In this document: positions 11,657-24,860 of the stretch, piece by piece
How the letters are laid out: the number at the start of each line of letters is the position of its first letter
How positions within the stretch are numbered: the first letter of the stretch is position 1
NCBI GenBank assembly: GCA_008508345.1
Contig: QNGE01000949.1
Coordinates: 81,895-145,894 of the forward strand
Reading direction: 5' to 3'
Source: Paragonimus westermani
Lineage: Eukaryota; Platyhelminthes; Trematoda; Plagiorchiida; Troglotrematidae
Length of the DNA stretch: 64,000 nt
The notes under the pieces: generated by a model
What the model was told of the DNA's origin: nothing
The model's database searches: none
What the model saw: only the letters and a program-made list of their open reading frames with translations
Made by a program: the position numbers and the translations under genes

Positions 11657-14600
11657 ATAATCACCGTCATTGTTGTTTAGCGTCGAAAAGACGAAGTGAA
11701 ATGTTAGTCTATCAAGATTCACCTTCCCACAGTTATGTTGGGATTTACAAGCGTAACCAACTGTTTCATGTTTTGGCATAGAGGTTGATAGGGCATGAAG
11801 ACATTTATAGGGAGGTTAATTAAACATGCTTTGGGCACAAAATGAACTAAGTACCAAGCATCAATCACAAACGGAACTGACCGAGCGCTTGGATGTGAAG
11901 TTTAACAATGTACCATACGGAGCCCATGGTAGTGTACTGGTCAGTATGATCACTCCACGGGAACTTGGGATGAAATCTAAACTTCGATCTTCCTAGGAAT
12001 ATGTACTACTCATAAGGTCAAACAAGCTCGAAACCACAATGAGGTGCTTTGTTCCTGAGAGAGTCAGTTGGAAAGTCTACCCGAAGAAGGAACCTGTGAT
12101 TAAAATTAGGCGGCATTAAGTCCATTGTCACTGAAAATGTGAAAATCCGATGTTTGCGGATGAAGGCGTTTGTTAGTGAGTAGCTGAGATTCGTGATATT
12201 AATAACCGGACCAACACTACAATTTAGGTGGATGGTTGGGTCCACTACTGATCATTAATATTCAGTGGGTAAATTAGGCCAGTCAAATTAATTGATATAG
12301 TGCATGTACAGAGATAATCCGAGTACTCCACCGATTAACAAGCAGCGTTCTGCCCTGTTGTCTAGTCAATCGGAAAATCAATTTGTTCAACGAATAAAAC
12401 AAGACCAACCATAAATTTTTGGTGGATATTTCTAAGGTCTGTCACTGTTTAACATTCATGTTCGTTGCATAGCCATGAAAACCTCTTCGCCATAACCCTG
12501 TCGAATACTTGGGAACAGATGTTCTAATGGGCAACACAAGTGACCATGAACCAGATGTGCAAAAGAACTGGAATGTGGACCTTTTCCCGCGAAAATAACA
12601 AAAACAACAAACCGCGTGTTCTGCGATGTAATTTGGAAAAATTCTGAACAACACTGAGTTCCCGTACAATGCTATACAGTGCATGACGAACCTGTTCTGT
12701 CGATGAAAGCTGTTCCAAAGAGTATTCTAGTAAAATAATTGAGAAAACAGCAGCTCGAGTGATGATCAATACAGAATAGAAACATCCAGACAAATAGATC
12801 GCCCAAGTTTTCAGACTGTAGGAAGTGATGCGGAAATTTAACCACAGTTATGGTCGATTTCACTTAAAAGTAGGCAGATTGAATAGCAGACTTTAGAATC
12901 ACTCAGTACAGAAAAGTCAGGACAATGTATGTCAAGTAATTTGAAAATCGCCATACATAAAGGATGGAGAATTTTGCCGTCCCCTAAAATCCACAGAATG
13001 AACAAAGAGTGTAAATGGTCGACTACCGAGATTGTCGTCAACGTTTACTCATAGTGAAACGGTCAGTGCATCATGTGTGCGTGAAGTGACTCAGTCCACT
13101 CAAGAACAGACCGTCGGATCGCAGCTATACTTTGCAATAAGTGGGCGTGTAAGTTGCGTTGCAAACATCTGACCCCATATTCCCCATCATACACACATTC
13201 TTCCATCAGCATGAAGCAGCGAATCTCGATTTGACCGTTTGGATGGTTCGAACGACATGACACCGAGCCACATGTGAAACTATACCGCCTGCTGATGTCA
13301 CCCTGTCACAAGACGTACACGTACGGAATGCTTGCATAGAATTCTCATGCTACCTAAAAGCTACCGCAATATGAGTAAGGATAGTAAAAAGTCAACACGC
13401 AAATTCGGACTATAACCACAAGCAAAAATTTTCCATACCCCTGTTGCCAACCTTTTTCGCTAGCGGTTATATCGCATCGACCATTTTGACGAGGATGTGT
13501 GAAGCCACTGTTTTCTAAGTGTGCTGCCAAGGGACGCAAAATTTTCTTGCGAGAATTAAGACTTGATTATCATCAAACTGTGATTACTTTCAGCTCGCCA
13601 CGTGCCCACAATTTGTCAAAGTCCATTGCGTGTTGTTGTCGGCGCCACCACCGACAGTCAAAATTGCACGAAACGCAGACATGCAGTAGGCTTGATAGGC
13701 AAGGAGTGCGTATGACAGGAGAGAATTTGCGTGGGATGGGTCATTTCGAAAGTTAACGCCTTCGATTAGGTGGTTGATTGGTCTGATGATTGAAGCTCAG
13801 TTTGTGACAATGTGGTGGTCTAGTAATACATGAACCACCTGAGAGTCAACTCAACTGTGCGTTATTCAGCCAAGCAACCGAAGACTGCATAAAACCAAGA
13901 ATTCGTCCGACAGCAATATGATCTCGAATCAGTTGGTCCTGGTTTCTTATTTCAAGAAAATCAGTGGGTACTACCTTCCATATCCGAAATGTGCCTATTG
14001 GGAATTGCACCATCTTACATGATAGAATGTATGCATCCACATGCTTGCTAACAGTTTTTGTTTAATTCTATTTTCCATAACACTTTTCAGCAGAATTTCC
14101 GTTTCAGAGTTTCCCGTCATACATTAACGGAGGACGCTGGCTTCATTCGAATTACTCTGCGATCGGACTCAAGTCTTCGAAATAGTGTACAATCAAGTCA
14201 GTATGTTTCGCACACACCGAGGGAGGAGGGATTTTCAGCCGTTTTATGTGTACACCTTCAACAACTAAAGAACAATTGATTACGGGCACGTAAACGGAAG
14301 TGTAACCATGAAACTCGAGGAAATTCGTAGAAATGACCGCAGTCGGTATGAATTGTGAAAAAGCTCTATTGATTTCGTCTTGGGGGTTAATTCAAGAATA
14401 AGAAGATTAGGTTTTATAGAAAGTGAGCTAATTAAGGAATGGCGAATGGATAGTAAGACCGGAAAGTTGCAAACAAATGATCATACCGGAATCCAGTGGA
14501 AGATGTGAAAATAATCTTGAGGCGATTCGATTACAGAGAGTAGATTGTGTCAGATAGGGTTTTGCTAAAGTGTTTACACATTCTGTGATGCAAAACAATA

Positions 14601-15654
14601 AAATCAACGACTTGTTTACCGAGAATGCTATTGCAACGGGATAGACTTTATAGAGATTTGGCAAAAGAATAGTCGTTTGATAGCCAACCAGGGAAAACAG
14701 CAGATGAACAATATATCGGATGGGGGGAGGCACGCAAGTCTTAATAAACCGACTCACAAACTGGTGAAAAATGAGAAGGATTTAAGCGCTAGACACAAGA
14801 CGAGAACACTCGGATTTCAGTGAAAACATCCATAACATGAAGTGACCATTTCTTTTTGTTACTCAAAGTGACCCCCAACTATTTAACAGAGAGCAATCCA
14901 GCTAATACATCACTAGGTATACGAAGGAAGAAGCATGCACTCGAACGTTTTCCATGCAGATTCCTTTTTACCAGTGAAAACAGAATGTGGACGTACTTAA
15001 ATGCGTTAACGGACAAACAACCAAACTCGGACCAACTTGCTGGCTCAGATAAATTATGAAGAAGGAAGGCAGAGGAAAATGCAATTAGGTGTTTGATATC
15101 CAATCTCGTAACACCCACTTATATGATTACGAATGCGTGGTTTCTCAGTAGCACGAATGTATTATGAAGTGAAAAAAAGGGGGAAAATTGCACTCCGTGA
15201 AAAAACAGAACCAGTGATGATTAGGGACGGGACATGTACACCGATTTGAGTAATCCGGCCACGATTTGTTAAGTGATCGCGCAGATGTTCGTCAGTCTTC
15301 GGAAACTAGGAGTAGTGTCTCTATCAGTTTCCAAATGCATTGTTGTATTCTAGGGAACATACGCACATAGCATTCAATTTCCAAACAAGCGATGACGAAA
15401 CGGACTGAACCAGACAAACGAAAACATGTAAAGTTGAGCGTGAGCGAAGACAGATAAGCTGACTGATATCCGTGATGTTCACTTGAGCTTCCATTTAAGC
15501 AAAACTGAGTTTAAATGCTCCATAGATACATGAGACTGGAAGGAATTTGGCCGTTTTATTTTTGGAAACTGTTGATGCGCAACGTTATCAAACAGTCAGC
15601 AGTTTAGCGTAGTCTGAAACAGTGAGTGAATAATTCGGTTACATAAAAATTGAG

Positions 15655-15890
15655 CACATTTCTAAAGAACGATTTGTGATAGGCCATCAGGTCCACTTGC
15701 TTTACTGGGTTTTAACCGGATACATTGTTTGAAAACAAATGAGCTCTCAATTGGGGTAGTCGAATCAGTAGAAAGAGAAAACCGCATAGGAGCTGAGAAG
15801 TTGTTCACTACCCTGTTAAAATTACGGTTGAGCTCCTCGGGGTCAACAACCGGTTTGTTAGCAACAGTGTTCAGTCTTTTCATGGTCTGT
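15655..15890 (-). pseudogene. Small LINE fragment, start of the reverse transcriptase
   Basis: A 73-codon minus-strand frame contains NKPVVDPEELNRNFNRVV and, near its end, RLKPSKASGPDGLSQIVL. The box N/K-P-S-K-A-x-G-P-D-G-L opens the fingers of non-LTR reverse transcriptases, and the material before it fits the linker between endonuclease and reverse transcriptase. After a stop near 15662 nothing further could be followed. It is an isolated fragment; no endonuclease or tail was found around it. Confidence 0.6.
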
Positions 15891-18800
15891 CAGATCTCGC
15901 GAGTACTGTGTTGGTGTATACGGAATTCAAACTGTCTAACCCATATCTGATGAAATTTGAAATGGCTTATGTGCAAGATATTTGTTTTATCGTTAACTTC
16001 ATGACTTTGCTACGCTTGGGTGCCTTTTTGTGTCTTGTAGTGTTCACTGTTTCACTCATGGCTGTCTATACAAGATGATGTAGAAGTGTTCGTATGCGAT
16101 TCCAATTTGCATACGCTGTTTCACGCATTTTGTCATTGCAGTTGGTGTTGTGCATATGACCTGGGTAGACTGCGTTTACCTAATTTCCATTTTGTTGCAT
16201 CCTTTCTGCCAATGAGGTCTTGTTGGCTACAACAAATGCATTCTGCTCTCACTCAACTTTGGACACAGCGTGCGAACTTAACATTTACATGAACATTGCC
16301 GGCCTAAAAGACATCGGGTATTGTTATGACTTGATGCAAACGAGTTGCGAATTGAACTAGGAACTATTGACCAGAATGAGATTGTGGGTTTAAGACTTCT
16401 CAGCTGTAATGAGGCAACCGACCTCGTTAAACTAATTGGAAAATGATCTGACTATTGGTGGACACTTGGGGTCTCTACTGGTGCAAAGTGAACCATATTG
16501 AACTCGAATTTACTTATAGGAGTGGACAAAAGCCAAAATGTCTTTTCTCGTCTCAAGTTGATCAAATGGATTAAAACTACTCCCATGGCGTTTGGCTGGT
16601 AATTCGATTGTCTACTGATGTTACTAGAGTGGAAGTTGATAGGCTCTCTTCAAAAACATGATGTACCTGGGAAAAAATCCCAGTTCGAACGATGACTTGC
16701 ACTGATGAGCTATAATAAGGCTGAAACTTTGATGTAAGTAGGCGCAGCAACCTATCCCAGCGCGAAAACTGTGATCCAGACTTAGTGTTCAGTTTAAAAC
16801 AGTGGACACGCCCAAATTTCAATCAGCGACTAAAACACTGGTCAATCAGTTCAGTTTCATTTACTTAACCAAGAATTACGGTCCGTGGAGTTACTGATCG
16901 GAGTGACTAAGCCAAGTTTATGTTGTCCCCTTCCCAAAACTGTGTTTTTAGCCGATTTGAAGTACATCACAACAATCTCTTGGCTGAATAGTAGTGAGTT
17001 GTTTGGAAGTGTAATGACGATGATGACCACGCCCGATTCATATTATGTGTATCAACCATGTGGCGAGGAAATCAAGTGAACGTAATAGGACGAACTACAT
17101 CGCTGTTTACCTATTTATCACTCTTATAAATATGTTATTGCAATCCCGTTGAGAGGGCACACCAGTATTCGAGTTGATTAGTGGTTTTACGTCAGCCTTA
17201 TGATTGACACAATGTTGATGTTGACCATAGCAACGGTTACACCCTTGTTGTGAACGCATAGGGAATAAAACAATTGCTTCGGCATCGTTAGATGCGGTTA
17301 TTCTGTTGAATTAGTCTCAGTTAAATCGACACCAGAACCGCACTCCGGTATCAGAGTCAATAGGTCAGGTGTAATAATTCTACTAATTCTTTCGAGTAAG
17401 AGCACAGTACAAGAGAGGATGACGATAAAATAACCATGTGAACGAAACGTTGTTCGATTCTTTTGACAGAAATTTGTAAACTGTGTTCAACAGCCGTAAT
17501 GGAATTTTCATGTTTGTTTAATTTTGTTTAGACAAAAAAGCAAATGTTCTCACTGCAACTATGTAGCCTATGGTAAGAAAAACTGAACCAGAGGGTTAAC
17601 GCAAGAACAAGCTAGCCTTTTTAAAAGCACACCCACGCAGATAGGTCGCGTTATTACAGTTTTTTCACAAACGTTTCTTATCTCTCTCACCCAAGCAGTG
17701 AATTGCTACGTGATGGAAAATCTAACTCCTTCAGGCACTTAGTTTCTATTAAGACGAAAAACATTGCCAGCGTGTTCTCGTGTTTTGTTCCGGTTCAATT
17801 GGCTTCAATATCAGTCGGTTACGCCCTGTAAACAACTCACGCATCGAGGCACATTTGCCTAACATCAGTTCAGTTGAAAGAAATTGATGTGCAACCAGTC
17901 TTGATGTTCATCGTAGAGCGGAGACGCCATTGCCGTTTAACTCACCCTTATATGAACTGACCAGGCAGACGACTTGAAAGGGGATTCGAATAAACAAACT
18001 CTCGTGTAAAACAAAGTGCATAGGCACCAAACAACGCTGGGTATCGTTTGAAACAGGAAGATTCAGTTAATGGGTGTTGTTCGCAGCACGGGTGGTTCAC
18101 AGTAGGCAACAGTTCGGCTTACGATGCGAAAGTCACTTGATCACCTTTGATGATCAACGAATAAAAGGGGCTCATTCACATTTATACCAAGCTACTGTCT
18201 TATGACCTCAATTTAATTGTTCAAACAGCACTACAATAAACTTAAATCTCAAAACGCGAGAAGAAATTAAGGTGTCATGAAGCAATACAATTATCCGGAT
18301 GAACCAAACATCACGCTCAGTGGCTAGATCCAACTGGAGAGAAAATCACTGTGAAGTTTCGAAATATTGTTGACGAAACCCGAAACGTCTTAGTTACATG
18401 CACAAAGCTGACACACATTCACGAGTCGATAAACTTTATGATCAATGCCTGGACGAGATTCAACCCAGTACTCCCAGGATTACAAGCCAATGTCCATATG
18501 TTACCTATCTTATGGTTGGTATGAGCTGTTAAGCCGATACAAATTATTGGGCGTAGGACAGGACCTGACCAAGCAACAGTGGTCCTCAACTACTCAAGCG
18601 TACGTAAAAAAGATTAGTCACTAGTGCATCTGCAGAGTAGATCTCAAAAAGTTACTGCAGGTACCGAAATCCGTCTAATGTTTCAAATTTCAACCTTCTA
18701 CATAATAATCAGTGGGTAGATTTCAAAGCAAAAAAGTGACTTCATGCCCAAATCACTTTCATGCCAGCAGATATAAAAACTTCAGATATCTAACAGCGAA

Positions 18801-21800
18801 CATTATCTGATGGTAGACTACCAAAGTCCAAGGAAAAATGGAGTAGCTAATGAAGAATTGCTTCTTAATTCTCACAACCGACTATTATTGAGGCAATGAA
18901 TTCGAAAAAGAAGTCACCTCAAAACCTGTACCATAATACTTAGCGTTATACTCCGTCCCCATGTGGGAATGAGCATACGGGTTTGGTGACCACAGGTTAA
19001 AAGATCCATGCTGTATTGAGATGTGGCACAGGACTGCCGAAAAGTTGCTATCCAAAAGGGCTATCTAAATTAGGCCTATTTATGATTTGTTATAAACACT
19101 TCTTGTATTACGAGGTAAAAACTAACATCACTACATTAAACGTGTCCTGCACAAAAATTATCGGCTTTTTCAACCATGAACACAGTTATTATTTATCTCT
19201 TCTGTAAACATCATATTCAAGGTTTATAAGTAACTATATTGTATAATGCATAACTAAATGTACACGCGAACTTGCAATCGGCGGATCTGCAGAAACAGAG
19301 ACAGCTACAAGTAATTAAGTGAATGCAGGCTTCGTTCTACTCTAAGCTTGTGTTTCAGTAGTAAACAGACTTACGGTTGAAGACAGTAGGAAGGAACGAT
19401 AGTTGATAAGGTAAAACGGTCTGAATGCTGTCCTCGTTTGAACAAACTGACTGTGAGGTAAATAATGTTGTTGAGATTGAAACAGTTGTCTCACATATTC
19501 CATTTCACTTAGATGTACGACTAGCATATATGTTTTCAAGGGGAAGGCAACTGAATGCCAACTGGTCAAAGTCAGTAAACTAATTTGGGATTTAGATTTC
19601 GTTTGTCCTTCTTGTTTCCGTTTTTAACTAGGAATGTTTTCATAAAGTTATCGATTCAGCATCATTGTGAACCACTGATGCATTGCTGCTGATAACGATG
19701 AATTGGCCCGACCACCCACATGAAACTAGTGTGAAATTCAAAGCAAATTACACCAATAAAAACGAAATATAGCCATGGCCTGCACAGATAGGTAACATTT
19801 GGCCTGAGTGTTCTAAGATAGTCATCCTTTTATGCATGAGTGAAATGGAAATGACACGTGATTTTGATTGATCGAATCTGCTCTACCGGTTTATTAGTTT
19901 AACGAAAAACCTCCCATTTTCAAACAATTCAGTTCCGAAATAAACAAAACCAGAATTCAACATGGTGGGCAAACTTGTCAGAAAACTGACCAAACAATGA
20001 TGCAAGAAATTGAAGCTAAGCTTTCACATAGAAACTGGATACAGACAGATGCATACAGAGCGCCCATGTGCCTTGTTACACAGGTAATACCTGGGAGCTG
20101 TCGATTGAGTGTCGGTTACCAAAGATTATGATGTGATCAACCAACTCAAGTAGATGCATCGTCTCTTTAGTCTACTGAAAATTAGGCGTAGATACCCCGT
20201 GGTCAGCGATATCCCAACGAAGGATATTGAGATTGTGTTAACTGTACAGAAGCCAACTTATATGAATGGAACATCCATGAATCGTGCTTTTCAGGATTGC
20301 TGTAGTCTCCTCCGTTTACAAGTTTATGGTATTTTACGGAACTAAGACCTGTTTCTGTTCCATAAAAAGATATATGATTTTGTTGTGTTAAGCTTATATC
20401 CTCCAGAGACAAATGGACTCCAAGTCAACGAGTTTAGGCTAACTCACACAGGTTGTGACTAAGTCTTCCAAATTTGGAAGACGTGATGGAACAAAACCAG
20501 GGCCTCGGTTCGGCGTGTCCCCAAAGTAATGGATGTAGAAATTAGTGATGCAGTTGGAAAACCCCGAAGTAAGTTGCGCCTATCGCGACAAGTGAGCTGT
20601 CAGTATGGCAGGATGCAGCTCTGCAATGTTCTACGACGAAATGCGCTCATAGGGAGTACGGCAGAGTGAATAGATGCATTTACAGGTAATGCAAGACACT
20701 TTGGATTAAACTGCTAATCCGGCTTTTTTCACATGGTGATTCCAAACTTGCACGGAAGCAGTAATCTAAACAGTCGCACTTCAGATGTCGACTTCCTCTC
20801 TATAGTAGCTGATACAAACGTGCTGAGATAGATTACATTTACTCAGTCCATGGGATTTTTAGAAATACTACTGATTTGATTAACTGTAACTCCTCAAGTG
20901 AAACATATCGAACCAATGGTCTAGGCCGTAACATCCTCGATTGCACTTGTAAGTCACCCGTCCGATTATTGCTCTGGAGTGCGCTTAAGGTATGAGCAAA
21001 GTATGGTGGGTTTTCTGTGAACATAAACACAACTAAGACCTATTCCACGTGTTTCGCTGTCGATCACACGACTGATGTAAGTTAGGGCAGTGATGTCAGT
21101 ACGGTGAATTCAACATACCAAATGTTCTTGCCTTAATGCAAACTGGAAGGATGAATGAACTTTAGTTCTAAACAAGATTATCAAAAAGTGAGTAACTTCT
21201 CTTTCCCAGTATCATGATGAATAACATATGATTAGGTAGCTAGCATCGCGGACCAAGATGTCACTGTTAACAATGTCAGTATAAACGGGAGAAAATGAGG
21301 TGACCGAGTAGACAACAACATTAGGCAGTGGTTTTTTAAATCAAATTTTCGTCCGCCTACCAGCCTTGCCGCAAGAGTCTGAGAGGGAATTAAATTAATC
21401 ATGAGGGGACCACTCGAGTAAAATAACAGACATTCTCATCGCCATTTGCAAAACTCGTCTAACATCCGAGCATTTTCCTGCTAGTCAAATGAATTATATT
21501 CATTACTGCGGTTGATATGTTAGAAAACACCGCTTTTCTACGATTGTGTTAAACTGCTGCTTTTACTCTTACTGAAAAGATAGATTAAGTCCGAATTTTT
21601 CTTATAGTTTTTCTTTCATAACGACTGTGAGGACACTTGACTTTTCTGTACGAGTACTTGAATGGTTTTGTTAGGGTAAGGTTGAACCCGACCTGAAGAA
21701 CACGACTTCGCAGCTAAGATTCTAATATCCTGGACCGTTAGTGGAGTATTGATAAGCATGGGATCCAAATACGTTCTTCTGCGTTCACGCGGCCGCGAGG

Positions 21801-22259
21801 TCGTCCATTTTTGTACATACGGAACAGTTTTTCATTTAAACTTCCATAATCAAATACATTATTTGAAGTATGCTTTGTTTGATTCCATTGTTTCGTGTTT
21901 TTCAGAATCCGGAAGCGATCGGAAGTGGTCTCCAATTGCGTTATTCGTTCTTCACCGTTCAGATCAACTGTTTGTCTTCGTATTAATTAAATTCTGGTTA
22001 TAATGGATTTAGAACGGTAGGCAATATATTGAAAACGCGCAAAAACAGTATGTGTTCTTGAGCCGTCCATAAATTCAGCGGGAGTATCATGCCACATTTC
22101 GGTTGACTCTGTCTGTTTAAATAGCTGCAATATTAAAAAGGAATGACCTTTCTATTTGGCCTGTGTAGCCAACTGACGACACGTAATACAGAAAAAAGTT
22201 TTCTATTTTCTTTAGAAAGCAAAAAAAACATCATTAGAAGTCAACCAAGGGAACGGTAA
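15891..22259. other. No recognisable gene
   Basis: Follows the small LINE fragment. No exon, RNA gene or clear repeat was found apart from the palindrome at 20463. The stretch 17.1-19.0 kb lacks any frame of 60 codons. Confidence 0.5.
20463..20482. repeat. 20-base perfect palindrome
   Basis: gtcttccaaatttggaagac reads the same on both strands. Confidence 0.9.
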
Positions 22260-22735
22260 CTATCAGCTGACGGCTCGCTTCGCAGTGATGCACCGTGAAC
22301 TGATTTGATCGTTCTATGCTTTAGGAACAATGATCTGCTCTGTACACTGAGACTATCTTAAGAGGCGCATCTCCTAAGGAAGCAGCCGCATCGATCGACC
22401 AGCTCAGCTCGGAGTCTGGTCGTGGGTGGTGGTATGATACCACTCGGCCAATCAGATTGCAGCCGTGCGGTCGAACACCGATGCGCTATCTGGACTGTTT
22501 TCTCCTGCTACTTTCTACTGTCTCCTGTAACGTGATTTGTTCTGACGCCCTGATTGCCATATATGACCGTTTCATTTATTTCGTTCTGTGTCTGTTGGCC
22601 ATTTATGGTAATCTTTCTGTTCTGTAAGTCTACAGCCTTCGTGGCCTAATTTGGATTCGCTCTCCCAATAAACGGTGTTGCCACATCGCTTATCTTTCTC
22701 GGTTTTGTGTCAAGCGATTGAGCGTGTAACAAAAA
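22260..22735 (+). mobile_element. Possible solo LTR
   Basis: A block richer in G+C than its surroundings, with features of a long terminal repeat: a polyadenylation-type AATAAA at 22667-22672 followed by a short GT-rich stretch, and an end reading gcgtgtaaca. No target-site duplication or clear TG start could be fixed, and no gag, protease or polymerase text flanks it. It could instead be a GC-rich non-LTR repeat. Confidence 0.3.
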
Positions 22736-23639
22736 AGACGTTCAGATAAACAAGTGAGGAGCTCCTAAATTCGCAAAACAGTTCTGCCTATCATGTATCA
22801 AAAATGGTTTGAGTTACACTCTGAGTGTCATTTACATTGTTCCAGAGACAAATAAGAATGCAGCCAGCTGGTTTCATAAAGACGCGCAATTTATTGGCAA
22901 TACTGTACAATGACGGGTCTGCAAATTAAACCCTTGAGAAGTGGTGATGCCAGACAAAGCACTCAAATTTCAGCTTTCTCGGCACCATCTTGATAATCAG
23001 AGGCAAAAATGAGCTTCCATGAGAAGCCCATTCTGTACGTAGCCGCACTTGAAAGAATGATGTTCTTTAGTGGTCTACTTTTACAGAATTCTGTGGCAGT
23101 AATGATCCTCAAGGTCCTGAATTTAGTGGCTACGTAATATCAGGAAAACCGAAAAATGTATATCACTAGAGTATTCAGGTCATCTTTTGTGCGATCAAAC
23201 AAAAACTTATTGAGTTGAGATAAGTATCATCAGAATGTTTTGCTGTTCTAACAGATACTCTTTCAAACAATGCCAAATTGGCTACGTTTTGTTCGAAAAT
23301 GCATGACAATTTCAAACGCACCTAATTGAAAGTTCCATAAAGTTCACTTACTCCTTTGAAGATGAACAGACTCATCAAACGGTAAACTATCAGAGAGTTG
23401 ATGAAAAATGTCATACAAAGGTCTGGACTATATTGACGGCAGATCGAGATGCTGAGAGAGACACATGAAATTTTACACCGCCGAATAAATGGGTTTGATT
23501 CTCACCAATCAGATACGAGCAACTTATGCCTCCTAATTACCATTCACTGCATCGAGATGGTAGTGCTAGTCTAGTGTCTACATCAGCCAATGAAGCGTGA
23601 TGATGCAATTGTTAGTGGCTTCAAAACAGGTATATTATC

Positions 23640-24005
23640 TTCAAGTTGACCACCAATCACATTTGATCGCAGCCTTCGCATTCAGATATACTTTCCAGCC
23701 AGCCTCTTTCGAAAAGAAGCACCAGACACGAGTTTCGTTCTCATTAGAGCTCATCAGTAGTGCATATCCTTGCCACGGCCGGGATTTGAACTCCGGCCAT
23801 TCCAATTATGAGGCAACCGTGTTAACCACTGCGCCATTGACCTCACATTAGGCACGACCGAATTATCAAATCTGAACGCTCAACCACTCTCGCTTGTGAG
23901 CAATGATCAGGTTGCCCGATCGTCTCGAGAGGAGACACAGTTACTGCCTGTTAACTCCAATCGATAACCCCGCGATTAGGACTTTCGAGACAGGTCGAGA
24001 TCGCT
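23640..24005 (-). mobile_element. tRNA-derived SINE, family 1, best copy
   Basis: On the minus strand a tRNA-like head (23845-23772) has an A-box-like tggcgcagtggttaacacgg and a B-box ggagttcaaatcccggcc, the internal promoter of RNA polymerase III. A body follows with gatgagctctaatgag, gaaagaggctggctgg and tgcgaaggctgcgatc. The open frame at 23597-23851 is a by-product of this repeat. Confidence 0.75.
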
Positions 24006-24040
24006 GAACTCATTAAAACTGCAAGGCGATATTTTGGATT

Positions 24041-24195
24041 ACTGATGAGTAGTCGGGGATTTGGTTTAATCTCAAGTTGACCATCACTCACATTTGATCG
24101 CAGCCTTCGCATTCAAATAGACTTTCCAACCAGCCTCTTTCGAGAAGAGTGATGGTTAACTTGAAAATAAACCAAATCCCCGACTACTCATCAGT
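24041..24195. repeat. 49-base inverted repeat around a SINE fragment
   Basis: The arms at 24041-24089 and 24147-24195 are complementary with a few mismatches and no gaps (actgatgagtagtcggggat and its partner). The 57-base loop is a piece of the family 1 SINE body (tttgatcgcagccttcgcat). The left arm also runs directly on from the 23.6-kb SINE copy, so this looks like a fold-back rearrangement of the same element. Confidence 0.75.
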
Positions 24196-24799
24196 AAGTT
24201 ATATTATCATCAAACGATTATTTGTTCAACCTGCCGGCCACTACATGGAATGAATTGCTGTGGTGAAAATGCAAATGTGAAAACCACAAAATGCTCGTCA
24301 AGTATGCAACTGTGTCCGTGCTCAACTGTCAATTTTGTCAGCCTTATTGTCGAATTGCGACTTTGTAATTGTGATCACCGACCGGCGGTTTCCATCACCA
24401 ACTGTGTGTAATCACACGGTAAAGCTGGCCGTTTATTCGAATTATCTATCAGGGAACGTAACGCTTTATCGCCCTCACTCATCAATCAAAGCATGCACAT
24501 TCTCGGCCGTCAACTTTGCATTGTCCGTTGGATCTAGGCCTCAACATTTCAGTAATGGACAGTCAACTATTCCATACAAACTGGAACGATTTGATAACTA
24601 AGCTGATCGTTGCACATTTGGTATCACTCACTAACAGATTATCAAGTCATCGAAAGGTGGTTTTCGTTGTATGGCCTTGTGTGTCTTTGTGATGTGAAGC
24701 ATTTCGAAAGGTCGCTAATCACATGTATAGTTAAAAAGATTGGCCCATATCACCTTACATGTTTGGCTGTTCAGTTTGTGGTTAATGGGCGTCACTTCC

Positions 24800-24860
24800 T
24801 AAATACAACCTCCTGATGAAGGCCACCCGAGGTGGTTGAAACGTAGAGTATTACAACTGA
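24800..24860 (+). ncRNA. Hammerhead ribozyme motif, Penelope-element type
   Basis: All parts of a type I hammerhead core appear in order: CTGATGA at 24813-24819; a stem II hairpin (GGCCACC, loop CGA, GGTGGTT; seven pairs, two of them G-U); GAAA at 24838-24841; then CGTA, placing the cleavable UA at 24844-24845. Stem I can form from CTC (24810-24812) with GAG (24846-24848), continued by AATA with TATT across a bulge. The palindromic ACGT after GAA is the minimal stem III of Penelope-like retroelement ribozymes, thought to work as dimers. No Penelope reverse transcriptase is visible next to it. The core bases are seen directly; self-cleavage is inferred. Confidence 0.7.

Larger units (their letters stand above)
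9666..15654. other. No recognisable gene
   Basis: Contains only the unrecognised open frames near 10 kb, the palindrome at 10995 and the TA run at 11625. Many short frames overlap on both strands at 11.0-13.3 kb, without family motifs. Confidence 0.5.
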
